A DNA stretch of 64,000 bases from Phascolomyces articulosus (taxonomy: Eukaryota > Mucoromycota > Mucoromycetes > Mucorales > Lichtheimiaceae), in assembly GCA_025677815.1 (NCBI GenBank), contig JAIXMP010000018.1:1-64000 (forward strand), read 5' to 3'. Shown here one piece after another: positions 19,263 through 27,609 of this stretch. The position numbers and the translations under genes were made by a program. The notes under the pieces are model-generated. The model was not told where the DNA came from. It did no database searches and worked only from the letters and a program-made list of their open reading frames with translations. Numbering within the stretch: the stretch's first letter is position 1; the number at the start of each line of letters is the position of its first letter.

Positions 19263-19605
19263 TTCAGTAAAGTGGACTCCACTTTAAAATAGAATACATC
19301 GTTAATGTTAATCATGAATTTTGTCACAGAATTGTATATAATATATTTGGATAAACTTTATCAACAAGTTATAATAAAGATATATAATTTACAACAAAAG
19401 ATTAACTACAATGATAATTATGTATATATATAAATTGGGGATATTGGGTAAAATGATAATGATAACATTGATAATAAAAACTGCTGTTTTTGATTGTTTT
19501 TGATTGTATTATCTTCTTTTTTTTTGATTTTGTTCGTTATTGTTGTAGTAGTTGTAGTAGCTGTTGTTGTTTGAGAGAGAGAGAGAGATTCTCTTATAAT
19601 TGCTG

Positions 19606-20199
19606 TTATTGTTGATGTTGTTGTGGTTGAGCTACAGCTGGGTGGAAATATATTCCGATTTCATCACCTTGGGCGGAGAGGGCAGCTTTGCAATTCAAGC
19701 AATTTGGTACTTGAGGTTGTGGAAGAAATGAGTCTTGCATCAAAAAGGTCATCAGATCGGCTCTTCGCCAGCGTTCCGCTTCTGAACTGCAAGGTTGAAT
19801 CATCGCATCGTTAGAGTATTGGATGGCTTTTTGTGCCAAAATCTGTAGTCGTTGTTGTAATAAATTTCGGTTTCTGATGATTTCATTTATTTTGGTGTAA
19901 AGGGCTATGAGGCGGGCCTGTTCGTATACGGATACGTTGAAATTGTTATCCATGATGCTGTAGAGATCGACGTGCGCAGGATTGTGTATGTTAAAATCTG
20001 GGGTGTCGTCATCCATAGGGTCATCCTCAATATGGGTAGTGTTCGTGGTCAGAGGCCAATTATAAATAGGATGTAAAGAAGTATTGAGTTCTTCTAAGTG
20101 ACGATGATTATCCATCTTGATAACTTCGATAAGATAAGGCAAAAGATAGTAATAGATGGATGTAATAATAATAGTAAGCAGGGTGATGGCGGAAATCAT
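19606..20199 (-). CDS. Extra ORF (197 aa) downstream of integrase in the gag-IN element
   Basis: The protein starts with a hydrophobic stretch (AITLLTIIITSIYYYLLPYL, about residues 4-23), a possible signal anchor. A second methionine at residue 29 (MDNHRHLEEL) could be the true start of a soluble form. The rest is acidic (EDDPMDDDTPDF), then helical (YEQARLIALYTKINEIIRNRN), with a single CLNC pair near the C-terminus and a Gln-rich end. No family is recognised. Its place between integrase and 3' LTR is where some retroelements carry an extra gene. It is open over 197 codons in an AT-rich setting, which suggests selection, but function is unknown. Confidence 0.55.
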   Translation of the reverse strand: MISAITLLTIIITSIYYYLLPYLIEVIKMDNHRHLEELNTSLHPIYNWPLTTNTTHIEDDPMDDDTPDFNIHNPAHVDLYSIMDNNFNVSVYEQARLIALYTKINEIIRNRNLLQQRLQILAQKAIQYSNDAMIQPCSSEAERWRRADLMTFLMQDSFLPQPQVPNCLNCKAALSAQGDEIGIYFHPAVAQPQQHQQ

Positions 20200-20245
20200 T
20201 GACGTAATTTGTTGATTTTGTTGATTGATTTTGTCTTCTTTTTAT

Positions 20246-20246
<1 letters not shown>

Positions 20247-20279
<33 letters not shown>

Positions 20280-20819
20280 ATTAGGATATTGTACAGTGTT
20301 GTATGACGATCTGTTGTGTTGTTTTTGTATGTAACGTTACTTTTGTTTAATTGATTCTATATGTGTCCAAGTGTTACATTTCTTTGTTGTTATAACTTTG
20401 TTGGATCGTAAAAACACTCTGTATATGCATCGGTGTTTCCATCCTTTGTTGATGTAGTGTAAATATGGACTGGATCATAAAATCACTCTGTATGTGTCGG
20501 TATTCCCATCAATTGTATTATCGATCGTAAGATGTGCTGTGTGTGTCGGTAATCTCATCAATGTACTTCCTGATCGTAAGATGCTCTGTATGTGTCGGCG
20601 ATTCTTTTTAGTTTAAATTGTATTGATGTATGTGTGTTTGATAAATCGCTCTGTATGGTTCGGCTATCCCATCATTGGTACTTGTTGATCGTAAGATACT
20701 CTGTATGTGTCGACAATCCCATCAATATACTTATTGATTGTAAGAATACACTGTGTGTTTTGGTGATTTCATCCGTTTTTAATGATGTTTGAAATTATTT
20801 TTTTTTTTTTTTTTTTTTT
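20247..20819 (-). repeat. Degenerate tandem repeats between two T tracts inside the gag-IN element
   Basis: About seven copies of a 47-69-bp unit begin at 20,404, 20,473, 20,523, 20,572, 20,640, 20,687 and 20,736. The core is GATCGTAAGATGCTCTGTAT followed by GTGTCGG and ATCCCATCA. They are diverged from one another. The array is bracketed by 31 T at 20,248-20,278 and 22 T at 20,798-20,819, which are poly(A) on the sense strand. Nothing coding is visible here. Confidence 0.8.
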
Positions 20820-20924
20820 GAATTGTCGTTTGATTTGAGTAACATCGTGTATGGATCGATCAATTTGTTGTGGTTGTAACGTTATATTTTTGTTGTGTTT
20901 GTATTGTTTTTGTTGTTTTGATGA

Positions 20925-21331
20925 TTATTGATAATAGATTCGTCGCACAGGTAACTGGATGTATGGTTTCACTTCCTGAAGTTGAACCTGTTTCTTTTGC
21001 TGATCTTTTGAATTTTGTGGTTGTTTGTTTTTAATTGCATTGTTGTTCGTGCGCAATTTTTGCTTTTGTATTTTGTTAATTCGTGGTGAATGTTGTATAT
21101 TGTCAATTTCTGATGTTGGTGTATCATCTAATTCATTTGATGTTGTTGATTGATCAACTTGATGCATGTATGTGTCGTTGTTGTTGCCATCAAATTGCCT
21201 GCCTTTTTGAGGATAGATTCCAAGATCCCGAGTAATTAAATTCATTGATGCCTTGTAACTTGGTAATCGGTATTCCGTGTTGTGGGGTAAGGAATATAAA
21301 CGAAGTCTGTTTCCATGATAACTTGGCTTCA
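20925..21331 (-). CDS. C-terminal tail of the gag-IN integrase, in another frame
   Basis: The frame opens with FLKPSYHGNRLRLYSLP, which matches the usual end of Gypsy polyproteins (…HGNRLRLY). It therefore continues the integrase whose own frame stops at KTLEGPS (21,329). A one-base change of frame near GGGCCTTCTTG at about 21,330 separates the two. The tail is rich in Asn, Gln, Lys and Ser and ends PYIQLPVRRIYYQ. Either the copy is frameshifted or this is a programmed shift; the sequence alone does not decide. Confidence 0.6.
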
Positions 21332-22540
21332 AGAAGGCCCTTCTAATGTTTTCAACTTGTAGGTACCTCTTTTGTTGATTTTATGAATCAAATAAATGCC
21401 TTGCCATTTGTCTTCTATTTTTCCTGCCCAAGTATCTGCTATCCATGATTGGTATATTTCTACGTGGTCGCCAACCTTGAATGGCCGTTTTAATTCGGAT
21501 CCTTGCTTGAGAATTTTCTGATCGATCTGCTTCTTTTGTTTTTCTTGTGCCCGTTTGATTTCTGTTGCGGCGTTCTCTCGTACGTTGTGTAATTTGTTTA
21601 CATGCGATTGGAATTGGTCTAGCACGGCTTCTGTGTGTTCCATGTTGGTAATTGGAATTTCTTTTCGGAACGTGTTGTCGAATGGGGTATATGCTTCTCT
21701 TCCATAGACCATGAAAAAGGGTGTTTGCTTCGTACTTGCTTGTCGTATAGTTCGGTATGCAAATAAAAGTGGTTGTATATACAAGTCCCATTTAGATTTT
21801 TCTTCGTTCGGTAGACGTTTCAACATCTGATTGACGGTTCGATGCCATCGTTCAATTCCGCCTTGACTACGGCTATTGTAACTTGAGCCTTGTCTATGTT
21901 GTATATTGTATTGTTTGCAAACTTCGTGAACAATTCCGTTGATGTTTTCTCTCCCTCCGTCGGTATGAAGGATGTGTGGAGTGCCGTGGGTACAAACTAT
22001 GTCGAGGATAAAAATAGAAACTTCAGCACCATTTAAAAATCGTACTGGTTTACTCATGACATATTTGGAAAATAGATCAAATGCTGACAAAAGGTATCGG
22101 TATCCTCCTTGACTTTGCTTGACATACTTGGCGTCAATTTGGATGTAATAGAATATTTTTGTTGTCACAGGTATCGGGTTCAAAGGTTCCAGATTTTGTT
22201 TTGGTCCTTGTCGTTGACATCTTTCACACTGTTGGATATATTCTTTGATCATTTTTGATAAACCGCGAATATAGTATTTTTGTTTGATTTTCTGGTAGGT
22301 GTTTTCAAACGCAAAATGTCCACCTAGTGCATGTGAATGATATGCAAAAATGGCTTCTTGTGCTTCCAACGTGGTTAAGACAATTCTTGGTGTTTTTCCT
22401 TGTCTCCAAAGGATGTGGTCTTGTATAAAATAATTTTTGCTTTGGCTGTGGATCGTTTTTCGTAATTGTTTAGAGCAATTTCTTGGATATTCCTGGTTTT
22501 TCAAGTAATGTTTGATTCCGCGGTAGACGCTTGTGTCCAT
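21329..22540 (-). CDS. Integrase of the gag-IN element
   Basis: A 403-residue ORF begins MDTSVYRGIKHYLKNQEYPR. It has an HHCC zinc finger (about residues 68-110: HSHALGGHF...CERCQRQ). The catalytic core has Asp in QIDAKYVKQS (about 136), Asp in LHTDGGRENI (about 193) and Glu in SQGGIERWHR (about 230), so all three acidic residues are present. A GPY/F-like region follows (DKWQGIYLIHKINKRGTYKL). This is a Ty3/Gypsy-type integrase, expected to join cDNA ends to target DNA. It starts about 150 bp after the gag stop with no RT between. No chromodomain is seen. Confidence 0.88.
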   Translation of the reverse strand: MDTSVYRGIKHYLKNQEYPRNCSKQLRKTIHSQSKNYFIQDHILWRQGKTPRIVLTTLEAQEAIFAYHSHALGGHFAFENTYQKIKQKYYIRGLSKMIKEYIQQCERCQRQGPKQNLEPLNPIPVTTKIFYYIQIDAKYVKQSQGGYRYLLSAFDLFSKYVMSKPVRFLNGAEVSIFILDIVCTHGTPHILHTDGGRENINGIVHEVCKQYNIQHRQGSSYNSRSQGGIERWHRTVNQMLKRLPNEEKSKWDLYIQPLLFAYRTIRQASTKQTPFFMVYGREAYTPFDNTFRKEIPITNMEHTEAVLDQFQSHVNKLHNVRENAATEIKRAQEKQKKQIDQKILKQGSELKRPFKVGDHVEIYQSWIADTWAGKIEDKWQGIYLIHKINKRGTYKLKTLEGPS

Positions 22541-22691
22541 GTTGTTAAATTAATGCTCCTGGTTTTTGTGTAAGTGTGGTGTTATTTGATCTGGTTCCTG
22601 GATTGTCGATTTAAACTGGTTTTTCTATTGTATAATATGGTTGTGGGTGTTGTCTTGAATCGGTAATGCGTTGTGAGTTTTGCTGATTCGA

Positions 22692-23687
22692 TTATTGGTT
22701 ATTGAACCATCGATTTTGTTGGAAAGATTCCTTGTTGCGAGGTTGTTGTTGGTTATTATTGTTGAAATCTTGTCGTCTCCCTTGGTATGGTTGGTCATTG
22801 TATCTTCTTGGGTAATCATTGTTGTAATTTTGTTGCCGTGGACTTTCTCTTGGTTGGAAATTGTTTGATCGACCTTGGTAATTATTTCTGCGGTAGTTGT
22901 TTCTTCTTCCTGGATAATTTCCAATTGTTCTAACCGCTTCAGCGAGGGTCGCTCCTTGTTGCAATAATTCGTCGATTTCTTCTTCCCAAGCTATATCTTC
23001 TTCGTTCGTGGTTTGTCTTGTATTGGATTCCATGGTGTTCAATGTAATTTCGTTTCTTCTTCGTAATGGTCTAACTCTTGTTAGTCTTTCGTCTCGTTCG
23101 GCATCCCAATATCCTTCTGCCATGCGTAGGATATTTTCATGGGTAACAGCACACATTCTTGTACAGTGCTTTTGGATGGCTGGTAATAGACCTGTCTTGA
23201 ATTGTGATTGGATGCGGTCTTCTCCTCTGATGTTTGCTTCATAGGCTGCATCACGTACACGGCCTAAAAATGCCTTTGGGCTTTCGTTGTATCTTTGTTT
23301 TATCGCAAAGAAACGTTCCTTGTACTTTTGGATATCGTATTCTGAAACAAAGTATTGTTCCATCATTTCCAATGCGGTAGTAATGGTAACAGGTTCATCT
23401 TCTCGTTGTTGTTCTTGTAGGTTTGGTAAGACCTCGGTAATATAATATGTCAGTGCTGGCCCTTGTAGCACGCCTTGTAGGATTTCAAGTCTGCGAGTAA
23501 CAGATTGAATACCAGAGCACAAAATGTAAGAAACGAAGTTCTTTTTAAAGACTCTGAAGTCTTCTTGCTCATATCCCTTGAAAATTGGAGGATAGAATGG
23601 TGTAGCCAATAGGTTTTGGTTGTCCAACAGGTTTAGTTCGTCTTGCACTTGGCGTCGATTGAAACTGCCAGGTAAATAGCCTTCCAT
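22692..23687 (-). CDS. Gag of the gag-IN element
   Basis: A 331-residue ORF begins MEGYLPGSFNRRQVQDELNL close after the 5' LTR. The middle matches the retrotransposon gag fold: FYPPIFKGYEQEDFRVFKKN, YYITEVLPNLQEQ, then IKQRYNESPKAFLGRVRDAA and FKTGLLPAIQKH. There is no CCHC zinc knuckle. Instead the C-terminus is rich in Arg, Asn, Gln and Tyr (repeated RRNNY and QGR-like units), probably RNA-binding. Gag forms the virus-like particle in which cDNA is made, so an element providing gag and integrase would need to share particles with an RT-bearing relative. Confidence 0.85.
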   Translation of the reverse strand: MEGYLPGSFNRRQVQDELNLLDNQNLLATPFYPPIFKGYEQEDFRVFKKNFVSYILCSGIQSVTRRLEILQGVLQGPALTYYITEVLPNLQEQQREDEPVTITTALEMMEQYFVSEYDIQKYKERFFAIKQRYNESPKAFLGRVRDAAYEANIRGEDRIQSQFKTGLLPAIQKHCTRMCAVTHENILRMAEGYWDAERDERLTRVRPLRRRNEITLNTMESNTRQTTNEEDIAWEEEIDELLQQGATLAEAVRTIGNYPGRRNNYRRNNYQGRSNNFQPRESPRQQNYNNDYPRRYNDQPYQGRRQDFNNNNQQQPRNKESFQQNRWFNNQ

Positions 23688-23783
23688 GGTCGCGGAAAAA
23701 AAATTTCGTGGTAATAAATGTCTTGGTAACAGTAGGTTCTTGTAGTAATGTTCAGAGTTGTAAAATTGGAATGACTATACAAC

Positions 23784-23800
23784 TCCTGTAGTGAGCACCA
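23784..23800 (-). promoter_or_regulatory. Candidate primer-binding site
   Basis: Four bases inside the 5' LTR the sense strand reads TGGTGCTCACTACAGGA, which begins with TGG as expected for pairing to a tRNA CCA end. The tRNA is not identified. Twelve of these bases (TGGTGCTCACTA) also occur inside each LTR in the same orientation (near 18,575-18,586 and 23,876-23,887), which is unusual. Confidence 0.5.
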
Positions 23801-23804
23801 GATG

Positions 23805-24550
23805 TGTAACCTTTAGGTCTGTACTTATTAAAAGTGTGTATAGAGATAGGTTATGATAGGTTTCGGTTATGATTTAGTGAGCACCAACAATAATATCGTT
23901 TATTGTGAACGGTAGTTTGAGATGATTATTTATAAGGAGAAAGGTTTTAGATAATATTTGATGTTATAATGCTTTTATATGTAAGCAGATCAGGTTCAGG
24001 GATATTATGAAAACGTTATGTCTTAATATAATCAAGAATATAAAGTAGAATCGATGTCTTGGATCAATTCAATAGAGTAATAATAACAATTTTGTTATTT
24101 ATGTTATGATAAGACTCTTAGTTTATAAGTCTGAAATGAATAATATGAAATTAAAACAAGCCAATTGTGTGGGCGTTGAGTGACCAAAATATAATTCAAA
24201 TTAAAGATAATTGTAAGGTAAATATAAGGTAAAGATTTATTGAATCAAAAGTTGAAGGGTATTTATATGTTTTTGAAATAGTTGCGCAGTAACTGTTATT
24301 GATTTGACAGATCAATTGATCTTGTAACCGCAGTTACTAAAAGATGTTGCGCAGTATAAGATAATATGAATATGTATAATAATAAGAATATGTGATAATA
24401 CTAAATAGGGGAATAACAAATAATTGGATGATCCACATGATATGGATCTACAAAATGGTAATATGAGGGATAAGAGAGAATGGTGAATATGTGGGGAAAT
24501 AATAATAGAGGAAATAATAAGATATTTGGTGAAGTGAAATTTTAGTTACA
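23805..24550 (-). repeat. 5' LTR of the gag-IN element (746 bp)
   Basis: Same length and, by eye, same sequence as 18,504-19,249. It carries promoter and polyadenylation function for leftward transcription in the family. The right flank CTAGTGTAAACTATAG continues the Harb-2 transposase. Confidence 0.9.
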
Positions 24551-24554
24551 CTAG

Positions 24555-25173
24555 TGTAAACTATAGTGTCAATGGCTATGAGTACAACATGGGATATTAT
24601 TTGGCTGATGGTATTTACCCTTCTTAGGCTACTATGGTCAAGGCTATACCATACCTAACAGGAAACAAACAGAGGGTATGTTTATTATATTTTTATTTTT
24701 AACAAATTAATTATCTAGTCTACAGAAAGATGAAAGCATGAAACACAAAACATGGACATATCCCTAAAGCATCGATCATACGAACATAGCATTTCAAGAT
24801 AATACAAGAAGGTGCATAAAAAGATATTGGACGTGTTTTTGGGGTCTTGCAGGCAAGATTTGCTATTGTAAGGGAGCCAGCATGTACATGGTCTGTTGCT
24901 AAGCTTTCCAACATTATGACTATGTGCATCATTCTTCACAATATGATTGTCAAAGATGAAAGAGATAGTTATGAGGTTCAAAATGATGATGAGTCCTTTG
25001 ATTATAAGCAACGTTCATTCATAGTTTCTCAGTCATTTTCTCATGATAATGAAGCCACTGAACATGTAATTCGTTCTCGCAGAAATGATTTAAGAAACAA
25101 TTCTGTTCATTTTCGATTAGAAAACGATCTTGTTGAACACCTATGGCAAAAGCATAGGGAAAGCTCTGAATAA
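24555..25173 (+). pseudogene. Harb-2 transposase, C-terminal part
   Basis: The gene resumes after the LTR with YSVNGYEYNMGYYLADGIYP, which carries the second-Asp region and matches Harb-1. A TAG stop follows, then an apparent intron from GNKQR at about 24,675. The frame shifts near 24,840, after which FGVLQARFAIVREPACTWSV, LHNMIVKDERDSYEV and a long acidic tail ending HLWQKHRESSE run to 25,173. The Glu of the triad lies in the damaged part before VFGVLQ. Confidence 0.8.
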
Positions 25174-25315
25174 ACATTTCATTTCTTCCACAGTAATTAC
25201 CTCTCCTTTCATATGCAATAAAAAAATGCTTTATAAATGTTTATTATTCTATTCACTTATCTCTTGGATTTTATTTGCCTCTTAGATTTGGTTATTATCC
25301 TCAGCTGTCTCTTCC

Positions 25316-26756
25316 TCAACCATAACCATCTCTTCTATGCCCATATTTTCTCTCTCCATTCTCTCTCTCTTCCTCTTCTTCTTCTCTCTCCATTCTTTTG
25401 AAAATCCTTTTGTGCATTCTCTTATAGTATGCATGCTGGAACGCAGTCATGTTGGTCATATCCACACTCATGATCGCATTATCTGACATGCACTGAGAAC
25501 TAGAAGCAATTCGCTTCAATTGAGTTACTCATTCCCTTTTAAGAAGATTTTGCTCCTGAGCCAACTTCAACTCCTGCTCCTCTAACTCAATGGCATGGTC
25601 TTCATCTATACGCTGCCTCTTGTTGGCTCGTTCTTGTGCCTTGGCTTAATGCTGACCAATTGGTCTTACATCTATGGCTGAATCTTCAGTGGAGGTGGTG
25701 CCTTGCTTCTGCTTCCAAGTTTTCCACTTCTGCCCTCCCTTTAGTATATCCCAACAATGTTTCATCTTCTACTTCTTCATGTTCTTTGGAGCATTGTCTT
25801 CAAATGCACTGATAATACGCTTATACTATATATGAAGGTAAGTTTCTCTTTTCAAATGGCCTGTCATATATAAAACTTAAAACAATATAAACCCTAAAAA
25901 AAAAAAACCTAAAAAATCACCTTATCGTTGTCACTTTCACCACTCCTGTGATTTCTTTCAATCTCTGATTCACAGGAAGAGAATCTCGAACATGCAGCCG
26001 AGATTGCATTGAAACAAGTGTTCAATGCATCCACAGTCCAATTCCTCTCGTTACCAGACTTAATGAACTTAGTGAAGATATGATCCCAGTATTGTTCTTC
26101 ACTCTGGTCATTACTGAGGTAAAATGACAATAAGATGAATGAAAAAATAAAATGTGTGAAAAGTGGGACTAAAAGAATATAGTTGAGAATCTTTTATTAT
26201 TTAAAAATGTTGGTCTTTATATATGGTTCTATTATCTAAGGAGATGATGTCCAGTTAATTATGATTAATAATCTATGTTCAATGAGCTGAGATGAAGGAT
26301 CTCTTACTTCTTAAATTACATATGATCATACGTATATATTTAGTTGAGTTATAGACTGGTACACCGATCTTCTCTGATGTCTACACTTCTTTACTGTTTA
26401 TTTCTTTATATAGTATTCTTACACCGTGTTTATTAGTAATAAGAATTTAACTTGGTGTAGTGTGTTAATGGTCATATTATATATATGAGAATAATGTTTA
26501 ACTAATGAATGAATGGACACCATTGTTGTGGTTCATCACAATTACCAACAATGGGATCCTTACTGACACTCAACCAAGCGTTAACGAGACGACAGTCTTC
26601 CTCATCATCAAAGTTTTTCCCCTGGGTATGTTTACCTAAGGTGGTAGAACTGTCACCTTCAGGGACAGGTCCATCTTGGATAAGTGTTGGAGTGGGGGGA
26701 ACAGTTTCCGTTTCGGGAGTGACAGTAGTGAGAGTAGGAGTGGTGGGGGTGCTCAT
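25316..26756 (-). pseudogene. Harb-2 Myb/SANT-like accessory protein, decayed
   Basis: Reads leftwards from MSTPTTPTLTTVTPETETVP through KNFDDEEDCRLVNAWLSVSK. It is then interrupted (26,120-26,515), resumes QYWDHIFTKFIKSGNERNW and, after an apparent intron near 25,830-25,908, ends with MSVDMTNMTAFQHAYYKRMH and a Glu-rich tail. It parallels the Harb-1 accessory gene exon by exon. Stops and the insertion make it non-functional. Convergent orientation to the transposase is the same as in Harb-1. Confidence 0.7.
26120..26515. repeat. Insertion of about 390 bp in the Harb-2 accessory gene
   Basis: The coding resemblance stops after GNCDEPQQWC and restarts with NDQSEEQYWDHI. The minus-strand insert begins TGTCCATTCATTCATTAG and ends near CATTTTACCTCA, with a TATA-like CCATATATAAAGACC. 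It could be a solo LTR, but no clean target duplication was found and the two flanking coding bits partly resemble each other. Confidence 0.35.
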
Positions 26757-27170
26757 GTTTTTTTTAAAAAAAATAATAATAAAAAATAATAATAATAAAT
26801 AAAGGTAATTTTATTTTAACAGCCTTCTATCAATCCTGTTAAATTTACAACTTTCGGTGATAAAACTTATAAGCCAGCAAAAAAAAGTAAAATTAACAGT
26901 GTACTTAAAAGAACTGCTGGGAAGATACACTTGTAAATTATTCATTAAATTTACTTTACAAGACATGTTACAAGTGCCGCTGCAGGTGCTCTAAGTGAGT
27001 AAAAATTTTTTTTTAATATAATATACAATCTATATACTATTAGAAAGCCCTTGGAATGCTGATTCCAAATATACTATTTGTTTTTATATATGATCATTAC
27101 AGCATTAGATATAGCCTTTAATATACTCCTGTACAAAATATATCAAATTACATTCCCTAGGTAGGGGGAC

Positions 27171-27609
27171 TATTGTATCCAACATACAATGGCTTCACAA
27201 TAAATAATAGTTCTTCATTATTATTATTATTATTATTACTGTCATTCACCCTATATCTCACTTGTGTGGTGATTCTATTTAGATGATTACTTATGTTACA
27301 CACAGTATTGCACCATCCTCTCTCACATATTGTTAATTATGCTAGATCACACAATCCTTCTAACAATATTACTTATGGTCTACTTTAAATATACTGTCCT
27401 CATAACATGTAATCCAAATGATGCAATCCATATTCTAATGTTACACCATAATGTGCAAGTTGTGATAGTCCATCTATGATGAGCACTTTCTTATAAATAG
27501 AGAGATTATTTTTTATCTTAATAAATTTCAGTTGATCATTTTCGGGTCTCATTGACTTATCTCGTCTCCTTTTATTCTTTTTATTGATTGATTTCTCTCT
27601 GATACAACA
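27171..27609 (+). repeat. LTR of family A, third copy (439 bp)
   Basis: Starts TATTGTATCCAACATACAAT and ends TCTCTGATACAACA, closely similar to 16,917-17,351. A purine run GGTAGGGGGAC precedes it, as before a 3' LTR, but no pol sequence is seen upstream. It adjoins the start of the KDZ transposase remnant at 27,610. No target duplication was recognised. Confidence 0.75.

Larger units (their letters stand above)
18504..24550 (-). mobile_element. RT-less gag-integrase LTR retrotransposon (6,047 bp)
   Basis: Two 746-bp LTRs bound a 4,555-bp interior; base by base they look identical. The LTR ends are TGTAAC and GTTACA. CTAG occurs on both sides (18,500-18,503 and 24,551-24,554) as a 4-bp target duplication, and removal rejoins the Harb-2 transposase. 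On the minus strand the order is 5' LTR, primer-site candidate, gag, integrase with a C-terminal tail, a tandem-repeat region between T tracts, an extra ORF, a purine tract and the 3' LTR. Only about 150 bp separate gag from integrase, so there is no room for protease, reverse transcriptase or RNase H. Near-identical LTRs imply recent insertion, hence mobilisation by another element's RT. Confidence 0.9.
17651..26991. mobile_element. Harb-2, PIF/Harbinger transposon split by the gag-IN LTR element
   Basis: The transposase gene begins at 17,663 and is interrupted by the 18,504-24,550 retroelement. It resumes at 24,555, and a Myb/SANT-like gene follows on the minus strand. The right end CTGCAGGTGCTC (26,980-26,991), followed by TAA, looks like a Harbinger terminus (inverse GAGCACCTGCAG). 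No matching left terminus was found before 17,663. Both genes carry frameshifts and stops. Confidence 0.75.

Noticed and set aside
19606..20199. Extra ORF as an envelope-like gene
   Set aside because: Only one hydrophobic segment at the N-terminus, no surface/transmembrane subunit pattern, no cysteine-rich ectodomain and too short. Position alone is not enough.
20400..20790. Reg-spaced repeats as a possible CRISPR array
   Set aside because: Units follow each other without unique spacers, are diverged, and lie inside a eukaryotic retroelement.
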